Below are positions 17,664 to 27,383 of a DNA stretch of 64,000 nucleotides, piece by piece (the first letter of the stretch is position 1; each line of letters begins with the position of its first letter). A model generated the notes under the pieces. The model searched no databases. It saw only the letters and a list, made by a program, of their open reading frames with translations, and had not been told where the DNA came from. This DNA is from Pseudonocardia sp. EC080619-01 (GTDB taxonomy: Bacteria > Actinomycetota > Actinomycetes > Mycobacteriales > Pseudonocardiaceae), in the NCBI RefSeq assembly GCF_001420995.1, contig NZ_CP012185.1, positions 744,001-808,000 of the forward strand, given 5' to 3'. A program made the position numbers and the translations under genes.

Positions 17664-18276
17664 GTCTCCTCCTACGACGTCACACCGCTGTCCCGACAGG
17701 TACGCAGATGCTTCGGCAGGCGCCACGACACCCGCGGCCACCCTGCGGCCTTGCAGCTCGTACTTAACTGCGTGTCGCGAGCTCACCTCCGGCGGTCACC
17801 GGCCTGTGTAGCTCGGCGGACCTCATCGTGGCAGGTTCCCGAGGCGGGCACTGCGCCGGCAGCGGTGCATGCCGGCGACACACATGCTTCGGCATCGAGG
17901 GCGGAAGCCTCGCGCCAGGCTGGTAGGTCCAGAGCAGGCCGCAGGAGTGCGCTCGCTAGCGTCACATCAAGATCAATTGCACACGGGCTATAGACGGCTG
18001 CCGCGCTCGGGCTCAGGCAGGCTCATGCTGGCGCAGTCCGGGCGTGTCCGGCCTTCCTGAGTCACAGGCCATCGGCAAACTCGGCAATACCATAGGCGCC
18101 GCAGTCGCGGCACTTCCCCGGGCGTCAACGGACGTCGCGAGTCCCGGCGGACGCGCCGTGTCCCGGCTGGCGAACAGGAGATGTCCAGGTGAGCGGACGG
18201 TCGTCGTCCCGCGTGGCCGGGCCTGTTGGGGCGACTCTGGCGGGACTGACACTTTGTCACTCGCGCCAAAGTGCTC
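17664..18276. other. no supported gene; flank of the IS21 remnant
   Basis: Roughly 600 bases upstream of mihF and reaching the istB 3' end. Open frames are shadow-like. The stretch should contain the mihF promoter; none is evident by eye. Confidence 0.35.
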
Positions 18277-19060
18277 TCAGAGTCGGCTCGGACCGGTCAG
18301 GCCAAGGGGCCCCCTTTTGCCGGCCAGGGCCTCGGCGGGGCGATGTGAGTCGCCGATGGTCTGGACCAGGTGGGCGTGGTGGAGTAGCAGGTCGACCGTC
18401 GCCGTGGCCACCGTCTTGGACATCGGGGTGTCGAAGCCGGAGGGGATGTTGCTGGTGACCGCGAGCGAACGGTGCTCGAAGGCGCCGTCGACGCTGCGGT
18501 ACAACGCCTCGGCCGCGTCTTGTCCGGCGGGCAGCATGCCGATGTCGTCGACGACGATCAGGTCGGCGCGCAGGATCCTCGACACGGTGCGGGCGAACGA
18601 GGCGCCGACCTCGGCCCACCCCAGGGTGGCGGTCAGTGATTCGAGGGTGAACCAGGCGACACGCAGGTCGACCTCGGTCGCGGCGTGCGCCAACGCATCG
18701 ACGAAATGTGACTTCCCGATCCGCGACGGGCCGACGACGCCCAGGTCCTCGGCCCGCCCGATCCACTCCAGGGCGCTCAATGCGCCTGGGTGGGCCCGAG
18801 GGTGTCCTCCGGGTGTCAGGAGGCGAACGACTTCCCGGTCGGGAGATTCGCGTTTCTTGCGGTGCAGGCGTCGGGTGGCCGCGTCGCGTCCGACGATCTC
18901 TTCGTGCAGCAAAACCTCGAGCAGTTGGGCCGGTGTCCCAGCGCTGCGCCCGCGCAGTTGCGAGGACATCCGGGGCGGCCAGCGCAGGTAGGGCAGCCGC
19001 ATCCGGCGCAGGAGCCGATCGAGTTCGCCCGACAGGACCTGCCAGGTCAGAATCACCACC
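18277..19060 (-). pseudogene. istB: IS21-family IstB-like AAA+ ATPase
   Basis: The frame from about 19060 reads SGELDRLLRRMRLPYLRW, QLRGRSAGTPAQLLEVLLHE, then a Walker A (GVVGPSRIGKSH), Walker B (ADLIVVDDIGMLP), and VTSNIPSGFDTPMSKTVATA followed by LLHHAHLVQTIGDSHR. This is a nearly full-length IstB, the transposition helper that loads the IstA transposase. It has no start codon of its own in the expected place: the sequence joins directly to a fragment of istA by an internal deletion, so the element is dead. Confidence 0.75.
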
Positions 19061-19475
19061 CGGAACCAGGGACCAGGCCAGCCATGCGCAGAACAGCTGA
19101 GTGCGCCGTCCGTCCACGCGCGGGCCCTCGGCCCAGTCCGAACTGCAGCCACATGCCCGGCTCAGGCACCCACGGCCGATACACCCGCCGACGCCGCGGC
19201 TTCCACGCCGCTTCGACCTCCGCCACCGCACAGCGGGTGCGATTCACCCCGGTGAACCCACGCGGCCAGCCAGCGGTGCACCACATCGGCTCGGACTTTG
19301 CCCTCGGACTTCTCCACCAGCTCCTCGATCTTGGGCAGGAACGCGTCGATCGCCCGCGACCGCCGCCGAGGTCCCGGCAGATCGCCGCCGACCACGCACA
19401 GCAGGTCAGATGAAACGCTTCGAGAGTCTCCATGATCTCCCTGCCGGACTTGGACCCGATCCTCGGGACGGACAT
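19020..19475 (-). pseudogene. istA: IS21-family IstA transposase, N-terminal fragment
   Basis: Starting at ATG 19475 (MSVPRIGSKSGREIMETLEA) the fragment needs several frame changes: AFLPKIEELVEKSEGKVRAD lies in a second frame, AVAEVEAAWKPRRRRVYRPW and VPEPGMWLQFG in the first, and RRTQLFCAWLAWS in a third. These match the HTH and linker of IstA up to the start of the DDE domain. All catalytic residues are missing; a deletion of about 1 kb fuses it to the istB start near 19030-19060. Confidence 0.7.
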
Positions 19476-19831
19476 CGGGCGCTGCATGAGCACCAGCACC
19501 CGACCTCGTCCGGAGGGATCACCTGTGTCGCGACACGGCCAGCCTGGAGATCACTGCTGACCGCACAAGGATTTCTGTTGTCCGCCGACCGGGGACCTAC
19601 ACGCCCGCACACCGGAATTCCTCAAGATCCGTCGGCACCCGGCCCGGCCGAGGCGAGCGGGGCGTCCCGGCAAGACCACCTCGGGATCCTAGACCGTGGT
19701 ATCAGGCTTCTCATGGCCCGACACTCTCGTTGGTGGCTGCTCGAGGCGCGCCCGCGACGCCCTCGAAGCCGCCGACAGGCTGGAGACGCATGCGGAAGAA
19801 CGACCGCGCTGCTGGTCGTGTCGATGCCGAG
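19476..19831. other. no supported gene
   Basis: A 350-base spacer between the IS21 fragment and the MarR remnant. Nothing recognisable on either strand; the outer IS21 inverted repeat should lie here but I cannot identify it. Confidence 0.3.
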
Positions 19832-20257
19832 CTAATGCCGTAGCGGTTGCACGGTGGGCGGGGTCAGAATCGCGCCCATGCGCTTGAGCTCAGCGCGGTG
19901 CAGGGCACCGAGCTGGGCGAGTGCCTGCTCGCCTCCGGCTGTGAGCGCGACCCGGACGGTACGAGCGTCGTCGGGATCAGAGCCCCGCTGCACCAAGTTC
20001 TGGCCCTGTGCCCGGTTCACCAACTCGACCGTGCTGTGGTGTCGTAGCTGCAGTCCTTTGACTGCGAGCATCAACTGATACTGCTGAGGGGCGAAGCCGT
20101 GCAGCCGTACGGTCTCCTCGCTGAATCGTAGGTAGCGCCGGGCTCCTCCTGGTACTACTCGGCTCGCCTGGTGGTGCCCTGGCTGCGGTCCTGACCGCAG
20201 CACTCGTGTGGTGGGGCTGGCGCCAGTCTCCTGGGTTCGTCTGGTCGCGTTCGACAT
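19832..20257 (-). pseudogene. MarR-family regulator with an in-frame deletion in the HTH
   Basis: The typical dimerisation helix and start of the winged helix are present (RRYLRFSEETVRLHGFAPQQ, YQLMLAVKGL), and the recognition-helix and wing parts follow (LRHHSTVELVNRA, LVQRGSDPDDARTVRVALTA). Between AVKGL and QLRHHS about 20 residues that normally form helices alpha-2/alpha-3 of the HTH (the ATVGVLAERL region) are missing, without a frame change. The last 35 residues look intact up to a shortened end. It is unlikely to bind DNA properly. The N-terminal 40 residues are also atypical. Confidence 0.6.
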
Positions 20258-20713
20258 AGACAGCTGCTGTGTCGCAGCGAAACGACGCGACGGTCAGATC
20301 TGACACGGTGATGCTCTCTCGGGGTTGGCGCGGGCCGTCCGTCGGCGAGGTCGTCGAGCTGTCCAGCTTTCGATCCACCGTGCCGGATGGCGCATCTGTG
20401 CACCGGTCATGTCGGTGGCGCCGTCCGTGCCAGGCGAGGACACACGGATGGATACGACCGTCAGGTTCCGCTCCACGCTGCGTTGGCTCGCAGGCAGTGC
20501 ATCTCGAGGTGCAGGGCCGGCATCAGCTGGACCTGACCGGGCTCACGGAGCTGGAGCTCGCTCTGCAGGTAGGTCGAAAGGTGGCATTCGGCTCGGCGGC
20601 TCGGCCCGAGTGTTGCCGCGGGCTCGTCGCATTGAACCGATACGGCACCGTGAAGCACGGCTCACTCCTTCCGGTAAAATCGGATTCCGCGACACCACAG
20701 AGAGAGGGCTATC
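20258..20713. other. no supported gene; lsr2 upstream region
   Basis: About 450 bases with no recognisable protein. A TAAAAT hexamer at 20675-20680 is a plausible -10 for lsr2, 34 bases before the start; I see no convincing -35. Confidence 0.35.
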
Positions 20714-21169
20714 GTGACACAAATCCACACTGTACGATTGGTCGACGACCTTTCCGGTGTCGAGGCCACCGAAACTGTTGCGTTCGGCCTCGACGGCAAA
20801 CAGTTCGAGATCGACCTGAGTGGCGACAACGCGAACACCCTTCGCGAAGCGCTCGGCCCGTTCGTCGCCGTCGCCCGCAGATCCGGGGGCCGTCAGGCAC
20901 GTCAGCGTAGACGCGGTACCGCCGCGAGTAGCAGCGTGGAGGCACGCGGACGCAGCCAGGCGATACGAGTGTGGGCACGGGAGAACGGCTATGCTGTTTC
21001 CCAGCGTGGGCGGATCCCTGCCGATGTGGTATCGGCCTATGAGGCGAGTGCTTCGAACTCCAAGACGGCAACTGCCGCCCCGGCCAAGTCTCGCAGGGCG
21101 GCGTCGAACGGTGCGGCCCCGCGCACGGCGGAGACAGCAAAGACGAACTCGGTGCAGTTCAGCGGCTGA
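20714..21169 (+). CDS. lsr2: Lsr2-family nucleoid-associated xenogeneic silencer
   Basis: A 151-residue protein from GTG 20714 with GAGAGGG upstream. The N-terminal dimerisation/oligomerisation domain is typical (MTQIHTVRLVDDLSGVEATE, then VAFGLDGKQFEIDLSGDNAN). The C-terminal DNA-binding domain carries the AT-hook-like core as QRGRIP in the segment ENGYAVSQRGRIPADVVSAY; the mycobacterial motif is RGR. It has an Ala/Ser-rich tail of about 40 extra residues. Lsr2 silences AT-rich foreign genes; here it lies inside the accessory block it could control. Actinomycetes often carry several copies, and this is likely an accessory one. Confidence 0.9.
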   Translation: MTQIHTVRLVDDLSGVEATETVAFGLDGKQFEIDLSGDNANTLREALGPFVAVARRSGGRQARQRRRGTAASSSVEARGRSQAIRVWARENGYAVSQRGRIPADVVSAYEASASNSKTATAAPAKSRRAASNGAAPRTAETAKTNSVQFSG

Positions 21170-22000
21170 GCCGGGTGCCCGTCACGACGCGCGTCGGACT
21201 AGCTCGGTCGATGTGAGCCAAGCTCGGGGTTTGGGCTGGAAGCCGACCCGTCCGGACAGACCAAAGACTCCGCCACAGGGCTGCTATCGCGGAGTCGGCG
21301 GCGTCCGGCCGTCGGGGAGCTGTCCCGGTCTGCCCGTGGCTTCGGTCGGCGGATCATGTTGGAGAGAGACAGCAGGGTGTGCGGCAGTGTGGCTGACCCC
21401 TCTACGTCTATGACGTACCTGGTGGGCAGGTCCGCGGTGCTCGAGGTGACTCGTCCAGCTGAAGGGCATCGCGAATCTTTCGCGTAGGTCGAGCTCGACG
21501 TTGACCTTCGACTGCTGTTGAATCGGAAAACGCCGACTCATGAGTCCCCTCTGACGTGCGGGCCGGCGATCAGTTGCGATTGGCCGTCGTCGTGCGTAGC
21601 GGCCTCTCGATGGCGAGCGATGGCGCATTTAGCTCGGCCGGAACGCCAGCTAGCCCACCGTGCACAGGTGTACCGCGGACACCGTCGATCGCCTTGGGCC
21701 ACGTCGAGCGAGGACCGCGAAGAAATCCGATCAACCGCCGATTCCCGGGGCGGCCGGGGCAGGGGGTTACCGGGTCGCCCCGACCGCCGTGCAGCCCGGG
21801 GGGGACAAGGCTGCCCTGTCAGTATCCTCCCTTCGGGCTCATATCGCACGACGGGACACGGTCTCTGGCGCCACACGAAGCACGCATCTCACGTCGATGA
21901 CGCGCAGCTGGTGATCGATGAGGGATCGATACAGCCGGCCCGCTCAGACGTCGATGACCCGTTGCGCGCTGCCATCGCCTACCGGCGGGAAGTCAATCGA
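21170..22000. other. no supported gene
   Basis: About 830 bases. Frames on both strands are shadow-like; the only mildly coding-looking piece is on the minus strand near 21540-21400 (MSRRFPIQQQSKVNVELDLR), without a ribosome binding site. A G-rich run lies at about 21796-21802. Confidence 0.3.
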
Positions 22001-22006
22001 CGCGCG

Positions 22007-22400
22007 TCAGTGTTCCGGCGTTTCTTCGGCGGTGAGATCCCCGGGCATCACCGTGGCAACCAGCCCTGCGATGAACTGGGGTACCTCTGCAGGGGCGAGT
22101 ACCAGCGCCGGGCTCTCCGTTGGGTTGCTTGGTAGATCTCCACTTCGAGGACGGTCTGGGGGTCGTCGGGGCCGGCAACTCCGATGATCTTCCAGTTGGT
22201 GTGTCGAGTGTTGTCGAAGTGGCTGAAGGGCGAGGTCGGCACGAGGTTGAGCATGCCCCGCTCCCACAACCGGACACATCAGGGATCTCCCTGATCCATT
22301 CCATCGACCAGGCGTCGGGCGGGTTGACCCGCACTTGAGACGCCCGACCGCCAACTCCTTCTCCCGGCGAGCCCCAAGTGACTCGGCCTACCAGGAAGGA
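22007..22400 (-). pseudogene. frameshifted small hypothetical gene
   Basis: Three minus frames form one plausible protein: RVNPPDAWSMEWIREIPDV, then MLNLVPTSPFSHFDNTRHTN and WKIIGVAGPDDPQTVLEVEI, then SPALVLAPAEVPQFIAGLVA ending TAEETPEH. The amino-acid composition is normal in each piece only. Total length would be about 130 residues. I do not recognise it. It may be a recent pseudogene or contain sequencing errors. Confidence 0.4.
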
Positions 22401-22533
22401 CCGTCCGGGTATCACCCGCAGACCGGTGGCGACGTGGCCTACACCGGGCGGTCGCGAACGGGCCTAAACGAAACCCGCTGAACACCCGCTGAACATCGGC
22501 TGCTGCCGACCCGCGCAGCGTTCGAGCTGGAGG

Positions 22534-22573
22534 GAGATGCGGGGTCCGTACGGACGGACGGACCCCGCATCTC
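22534..22573. terminator. perfect 16-bp stem hairpin
   Basis: GAGATGCGGGGTCCGT (22534-22549) pairs perfectly with 22558-22573 across an 8-nt loop, itself carrying a repeat of the CGGACGG motif. It lies in a gap between a minus-strand pseudogene and the plus-strand small genes, so it could be a bidirectional terminator or a protein-binding palindrome. Confidence 0.6.
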
Positions 22574-22826
22574 GCGACTGTCGCTTACTTACTGATCCAG
22601 AAGTTCGGGGGCTGTTCTGATAGATCACCCTCCCGTTCGTCTCGATCCGATCGCCGTCCCTGTGGCGTGCCTCGACCGTCATCTCATCGGCAGATTTACT
22701 ACTAGCTAACCACGCGATCCCGTGTCAAGACCTGCCTGCACCGGCCAGCCGGGCGGTGCTACCGGGACGGTTCGACCTCGGCCGGGGCGGTTCGACCTCG
22801 GGCCGCGGAGACGCGATGCTGGGGCG

Positions 22827-23009
22827 ATGACTGAAAACCCGGAAGCCCTGGACCTCGATGAGGCGGGACTGGCTCGCGGGCTGCCCCGCCCCGGCGATCA
22901 TCGCGATGGGGTCGGGGAGATCCCTTTCCGCCCGGTCCAGTTCAGCGACAACGACCTGGCGACTGCCTTGGAACGGGCTGCGCGCTGGCTGCGTGAGACT
23001 CAGGAGTAG
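22827..23009 (+). CDS. small hypothetical protein (60 aa)
   Basis: ATG 22827 (MTENPEALDLDEAGLARGLP); 60 residues, acidic N-terminus and an amphipathic C-terminal helix (DLATALERAARWLRETQE). A GGGGC upstream is a poor ribosome binding site. The next small frame starts 13 bases after its stop, so the two are probably an operon. Unrecognised. Confidence 0.45.
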   Translation: MTENPEALDLDEAGLARGLPRPGDHRDGVGEIPFRPVQFSDNDLATALERAARWLRETQE

Positions 23010-23021
23010 CTCGGTGAACCG

Positions 23022-23168
23022 GTGAACGTGCTTGCGGTCCATCTCGACTATGACGACGCACCGCAGGCGGTGTACTACGAGCTCAAGTTGCTGTGTAACG
23101 AAGAAGATCTGGCCGGAGCCCCCCTTGCCGTGCGGGCCAGAGCTGCCAGCCACGATACTCGGCCGTAA
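23022..23168 (+). CDS. small hypothetical protein (48 aa)
   Basis: GTG 23022 opens a 48-codon frame, VNVLAVHLDYDDAPQAVYYE followed by LKLLCNEEDLAGAPLAVRAR, ending in TAA. The helix-forming, well-balanced composition argues for real coding. Ribosome binding site GGAG lies 15 bases upstream, overlapping the preceding stop codon. Unrecognised; too short for most gene finders. Confidence 0.4.
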   Translation: MNVLAVHLDYDDAPQAVYYELKLLCNEEDLAGAPLAVRARAASHDTRP

Positions 23169-23319
23169 GCCCCATCCACGTGATGCAGCGTCAGCGTCGG
23201 CGCGGGACCGCACACGACCAGACCCCCGCACACGGCGTGTCCACGAGTGAACGACAAATGCAGTGGGTACATCCAGTCAGGGAGTTGGCTGAAGGTGTCG
23301 GCGACTCAGACGGAGGACC

Positions 23320-23697
23320 ATGGTGACCGATCTGGACTTCACTGCCGAATCGTTGTGCCTCGGCCGCTGCGACCAGACCGCTCTGCGGCGGCTCCGCCAC
23401 TGGTTGCGTCAGCGCGTGCGGAACCCGGATCTGGCCATTGATGCTGCGCTGGTCGTCACCGAGCTCGTGACCAATGCGATCGAGCATGCAGGGGGTGTAC
23501 GTGCGGTACGGATGAGTGTTGCTCCGACCAGCCGGGTCCGAGTCGAGGTCGACGACTGGGCCCCGGGGACGGCCCCGACCATCGACCGTTCTCGCTTCTC
23601 AGGTTCGCACGGCTACGGGATGGTCGTAGTCGACCACGTGGCGTCGTGGGGAGTTCGGTACTCGGATGCCGACAAAACGGTCTGGGCCTGCTTATGA
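23320..23697 (+). CDS. RsbW-like anti-sigma serine kinase (HATPase_c_2)
   Basis: GGAGG (23312-23316) precedes ATG 23320; 125 residues. GHKL ATPase motifs are present: N-box AALVVTELVTNAIEHAGG (about 45-58), G1-like VEVDDWAPG, and G2 HGYGMVVVDHVASWG. This minimal domain is typical of the many stand-alone RsbW-like proteins of actinomycetes, which phosphorylate STAS antagonists and hold sigma factors. The nearest STAS protein in the window is at 14412; no sigma-B-type factor is encoded here. Pairing is inference. Confidence 0.85.
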   Translation: MVTDLDFTAESLCLGRCDQTALRRLRHWLRQRVRNPDLAIDAALVVTELVTNAIEHAGGVRAVRMSVAPTSRVRVEVDDWAPGTAPTIDRSRFSGSHGYGMVVVDHVASWGVRYSDADKTVWACL

Positions 23698-23885
23698 TCC
23701 GACACTCGATAGCAGCTCTCCGAATTGTTGCCTCGCAGCGACAAACTCAGTGCTCGTGGAACGAATGTGGTCCACAGCCGACTTGTCAGGCGGACATATG
23801 GCTTGCCCCCAACCTGGCCGAGGTCGATCCAGAGCGCGCCGATATCGGTAGGTCTGTCCGGACCGGATCCAATGGCCACCAACAT

Positions 23886-24371
23886 CTAATGCCTCGTAGC
23901 GTAGTGGCGTACGATGTCGGTGGCGGTGACGATCCCGCGTACTCGTCCGCCAGACTCGACCAACACCATGTCCTGCCGTTTTGCAGACATCGCCGCTGCA
24001 GCCTCGACTAGTCGTGTTGACTCGGGAAGCACGATTGCTCGCACCAGAGGTGATTCGGCGGTCAAGGTCACGTGCCCGATCGGACTATGCTGTGCAGCGA
24101 TCCCGCGCAGCACATCAGACTCTGTTACCACACCCACGCATCTGACGCCGTCGAACACTGGCAGGTGGTGAGTCCCCTGGACGAGCATCAAATCCAGAGC
24201 AGTTCGAATCGGCGTGTTCGGAGTGATCGCAACCAGCCGGGTCGACATGAGTTGCCGGAGACGAGGGTCGAGCGTCTCGGGCGGCGCGTCGGGCCGGCAA
24301 GAGTCGGTGATGCTGCGTTGGCCGGTTGCAAGTTGTTCTTCCGGCGTGGGGTCGAGGTCGTCTGGTTCCAT
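23886..24371 (-). CDS. CBS-pair domain protein
   Basis: From ATG 24371 (MEPDDLDPTPEEQLA), with AAGGAGA upstream; a TTG at 24413 is possible. Two CBS motifs: LVAITPNTPIRTALDLMLVQ, THHLPVFDGVRCVGVVTESD for the first and LPESTRLVEAAAAMSAKRQD, MVLVESGGRVRGIVTATDIV for the second. Such stand-alone pairs bind adenosyl ligands and sense energy state; partner unknown. Intact, about 161 residues, convergent with the RsbW-like gene. Confidence 0.85.
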   Translation of the reverse strand: MEPDDLDPTPEEQLATGQRSITDSCRPDAPPETLDPRLRQLMSTRLVAITPNTPIRTALDLMLVQGTHHLPVFDGVRCVGVVTESDVLRGIAAQHSPIGHVTLTAESPLVRAIVLPESTRLVEAAAAMSAKRQDMVLVESGGRVRGIVTATDIVRHYATRH

Positions 24372-24413
24372 CCGTCCCGGCGTCTCCTTCGAACGACTGG
24401 CAGCGGCCGACAA

Positions 24414-25587
24414 CGGAGCTTGGTCTGTTCGGAGGGTTCGAGGTGGAGGCCAAAGCCAGGTCGTGTGGCGTCAGAGGTCCCGTTCAGGGCGAGGCCGTTC
24501 GACCTGCTTTCTCCTATAGGCGTGGCCGACCAGGTGGCGCCGAAGGCGTCTCTGCGCAGTTTGGCGGCATCCCGGGTTCGCCAGACATCTCCGATACTCA
24601 CCTGCGCCCCGAAGCCCAGTGCCGCAATTGCACCTGACATCTCACTGGCCTCCACTGGAGATTGCACCGGCAGTGCAGGGCTCCGGTTCGCCACATGCGG
24701 GTCGAAATGGATCGTAAAACGTCGGTCAATCTCCGCACACAGATCGAGAGATTTAGATTGTGGGCAGGTCCTGCCCGCTGCAGGGGGTTCTGAGTCCTGG
24801 GCTCCCCAGCAAAGGATTAGTGCAGTGCGGCAGAAACTGTAGGTGATCTCTGATCAACCCAGTCCTGACCTCGCCATGGCCTGGCAGACTTCTGCGTACG
24901 GAGAAGCCGGGCCTGACGCACGTGGAGTTGAGCGTCGTGGAGCAGCTTTTCAGGCGATAATGGAAACCGTCTCGACTGGAGCACCGGCGGTCGAACTCGC
25001 CGTCGCTACGGGCCTCGCGCAAGACAGAGCCTGCCTGGGCGCCGCTACCGCACTGAAGGCCTGGCCGGACTGGCCGACCGTTCCCATCATCCGCGCCGCC
25101 ATCGTGGCAGCTCGACGAGCAAGCTGGGGCCCGAGACTGCGGGAGGCGCGCCGTAACCATCCCCGGTGGAACCACTCCGACTGGGCCACGAACTCCCCCG
25201 AACCCGCCTGCCCCGCCGTCACGATCGGCAACCCAACGGACGCTGATGCGCAACAACCTGATCGCCCCACGCCGCAGCGCCGAGCGCACTGCCACCAGCG
25301 CCAAGAACTCGCCGAACCCGCGGAGCCCTGACAGCTCGGCTCCATGGGTCAGTCTGGGGCCTCGGGCAGCTGAGCCCGGTCGAGGTCCAGACGTCCCGTT
25401 GATCGCCCACGCCCCCTCAACTCCCCACCGACACCAGCAACCAGACTCTGGGCAGCCCCCTGGGCAAGGCGTACCACCTTCACCGGCACCCCCTCGAGAT
25501 GCGCGACCGAGCCATCGAATTTGCCCCACGGGTGGGGTAGGCAAGGACGCCGCGGAGCAGAGCCCTTGGGATAACCACGTCGTTGAG
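24414..25587. other. over 1 kb without a recognisable gene
   Basis: The minus strand between 24740 and 24500 has coding-like sequence (SLDLCAEIDRRFTIHFDPHV and EASEMSGAIAALGFGAQVSI) but no start or family. A plus frame at 24843-25331 is open without a recognised pattern. Both may be residues of older genes. The 24690-24770 part is AT-richer than its surroundings. Confidence 0.3.
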
Positions 25588-25606
25588 TTAGGTTACCCTA
25601 AGACGA
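25588..25606. promoter_or_regulatory. DtxR/IdeR-like iron box
   Basis: TTAGGTTACCCTAA occupies 25588-25601, 28 bases before the VOC gene. Compared with the actinobacterial iron-box consensus TTAGGTTAGSCTAACCTAA it matches 13 of the first 14 positions and then diverges. A second such box precedes the siderophore-binding lipoprotein gene. Confidence 0.6.
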
Positions 25607-25628
25607 CATTTGCCACCGTGGAGGACCA

Positions 25629-26369
25629 ATGCCGGAGCAGTCAGCCGCGTTCGATCACCTCATCCATTGGGTGCACGACCTGGATGCAGCGAGGTCCTCG
25701 TATGACGAGTCTGGCCTGCCGACCCAAGCTGCGCTGACAATGCCCGGGTTCCGCAACGCGGCCTGGAGTGTCGATGATGAGCGGTATGTCGAGCTGGCCA
25801 CGGTCGATGACTGGGAAGCTGTCGCCGCCTCCAAGTACGCCGGGAGCCTCGACATCCTCAAGGCAGCAATCGAGGCGCGTCCCCCTTCAGGTCTGGTGAC
25901 CTTCGCCGTCGACGTTCCGGACGTGCGGGCGACGGCGGCCCGGCTTCGCGAGGCCGGCCGCGACGTGGTCGAGATCGAGGTGCGGTTCGAGGAACACAAC
26001 GCCGGGTTCGTCGAGGCCTTCGTCCGCGATGCGCCGTCATACTTCCCGTTCTTCATCAGCTACCAGCCTCCGCGCGCCGAGATCGCCAGGATGCGTGCCG
26101 CGCACCGCGCCGCCGAGGTAATCACCTCCGAGGACCGCCCGGATCTTGTCGCCCTCCTGGTTCGCAGCGGCGCCCCGGAGACGGACGCACGTGATCTGGC
26201 GGAGCTCGTCGGAAGTGAGGTGGATGGCTCGACCGTCGCCCTGTCCGGTGCCGAGGTCCGCTTCGAGCAGGGCGCCCCCGCCGGCCTGTACGGGATCGAG
26301 GTCCGCGGACTCGACCACGCGAGCGGTTCGATCGAGGTCGCAGGCATGACCGTGGTGCCAGAGACGTAG
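25629..26369 (+). CDS. VOC-superfamily protein (glyoxalase-like domain)
   Basis: A 246-residue protein from ATG 25629 with GGAGG eight bases upstream. The N-terminal half starts AFDHLIHWVHDLDAARSSYD and continues LPTQAALTMPGFRNAAW, the arrangement of Glyoxalase_3-type proteins, with H10 as the conserved first metal-ligand position. A second, weaker repeat forms the C-terminus (ALLVRSGAPETDARDLAELV to EVAGMTVVPET). The substrate is unknown. The iron box directly upstream suggests induction under iron limitation together with the siderophore-binding protein. Confidence 0.7.
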   Translation: MPEQSAAFDHLIHWVHDLDAARSSYDESGLPTQAALTMPGFRNAAWSVDDERYVELATVDDWEAVAASKYAGSLDILKAAIEARPPSGLVTFAVDVPDVRATAARLREAGRDVVEIEVRFEEHNAGFVEAFVRDAPSYFPFFISYQPPRAEIARMRAAHRAAEVITSEDRPDLVALLVRSGAPETDARDLAELVGSEVDGSTVALSGAEVRFEQGAPAGLYGIEVRGLDHASGSIEVAGMTVVPET

Positions 26370-26439
26370 ACGGGGACTCAGGAGAGAACCCCGAGCCCGG
26401 GCCGGACCAGCGAACCGCCTGGGGCGCCCGCTGGGGCAC

Positions 26440-27383
26440 TACTTCCCGGCGGGACGTCGTCGTCCCTGTCGGCCGGCACTGTCCGACTCGGGCCGCGAGA
26501 CCAGTCCGCCGTACCCGTGCCGACACACACCATGCCCACGTCGGCCCACGTCGGCCCATGTCGTAGCCCGGCAGGATGGTGACGACGAACGACTCATTTC
26601 CCCTGCCCGCGCTGCCAGGTCGGGCGGCATCGGCTCGCCCGGGACATGGACCAGTCAGCCCCCGGCGGCCGCCAGGGCGGTCTCGGTTTCGCGTCGGGAT
26701 CCCGCGTGGACGACGTGGGTGGTTCGGCGGCGTCGCGCCGCCGCGACCAGGTGGCGACCTGCACCGGTCCCAGGGTGGGCACCGGGCCCCCGAACAGGCC
26801 GCCATCTCGACGATGATCTTCAGATAGTCCGAGTTCTGCTCCAGGCACTCGGCGACGAAGACGTCCACCCTCCAGCGCATCGGCGTCGCGGGCGAACGTG
26901 GGTACCGGGCCGTACTGAGTCCGCTCCCACCGGGCACGGCCGCGAGGATGCTGGCGGTCTAGACGTCGGCAAACGGTGTCGGCGCGGTCGACGACCGTTG
27001 TTCGCGATACCGCCCCGGTAGCTCAGTGAAGGTGAACATGTCCAGTTCAGTAGTCACACCGAAACAGGGGCCTCTCCGTCTGGGGCGAAGGAATGCACAT
27101 GGCAGTCGATGAAGCCAGGCAGCCGGGTCTGCCACGCCCGTCGACGAGATCGACACCGTCCGGAAACCTGTACATCGGAGCCGCAACCGCCGAGCCCCGG
27201 CCGGTCGTTTCGATCTCGACCGACGTGGCCGTATCGTCCCGGAACACCATGCAGATCTGCTTCTCGTGCACGGGGACCCACCGTTGATGACGCGGAGCGC
27301 CGAACAGATCGGGAGGCACGGGTTCGTCTGGGCCTCAGGACTCGAGCAGGTAACGGGAGGCCGGATCGACACCGAGGCGGCAT
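26440..27383 (-). pseudogene. amidohydrolase, decayed remnant
   Basis: On the minus strand the order of an amidohydrolase can be traced through at least four frames: FPDGVDLVDGRG, then LPGFIDCHVHSFAPDGEAP with the metal-binding HxH, then FGVTTELDMFTF and ELPGRYREQRS, then EQNSDYLKIIVE, VPTLGPVQVAT, and finally GEPMPPDLAARAGE. The distal part with the remaining metal ligands is gone. A 3 x 10-bp tandem repeat interrupts the last piece. Heavily decayed, clearly older than the single-frameshift genes elsewhere in the window. Confidence 0.65.
26534..26563. repeat. three tandem 10-bp units inside the amidohydrolase remnant
   Basis: GCCCACGTCG at 26534-26543 and 26544-26553, then GCCCATGTCG at 26554-26563. 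Twenty extra bases relative to a single copy would shift the reading frame. Confidence 0.85.
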
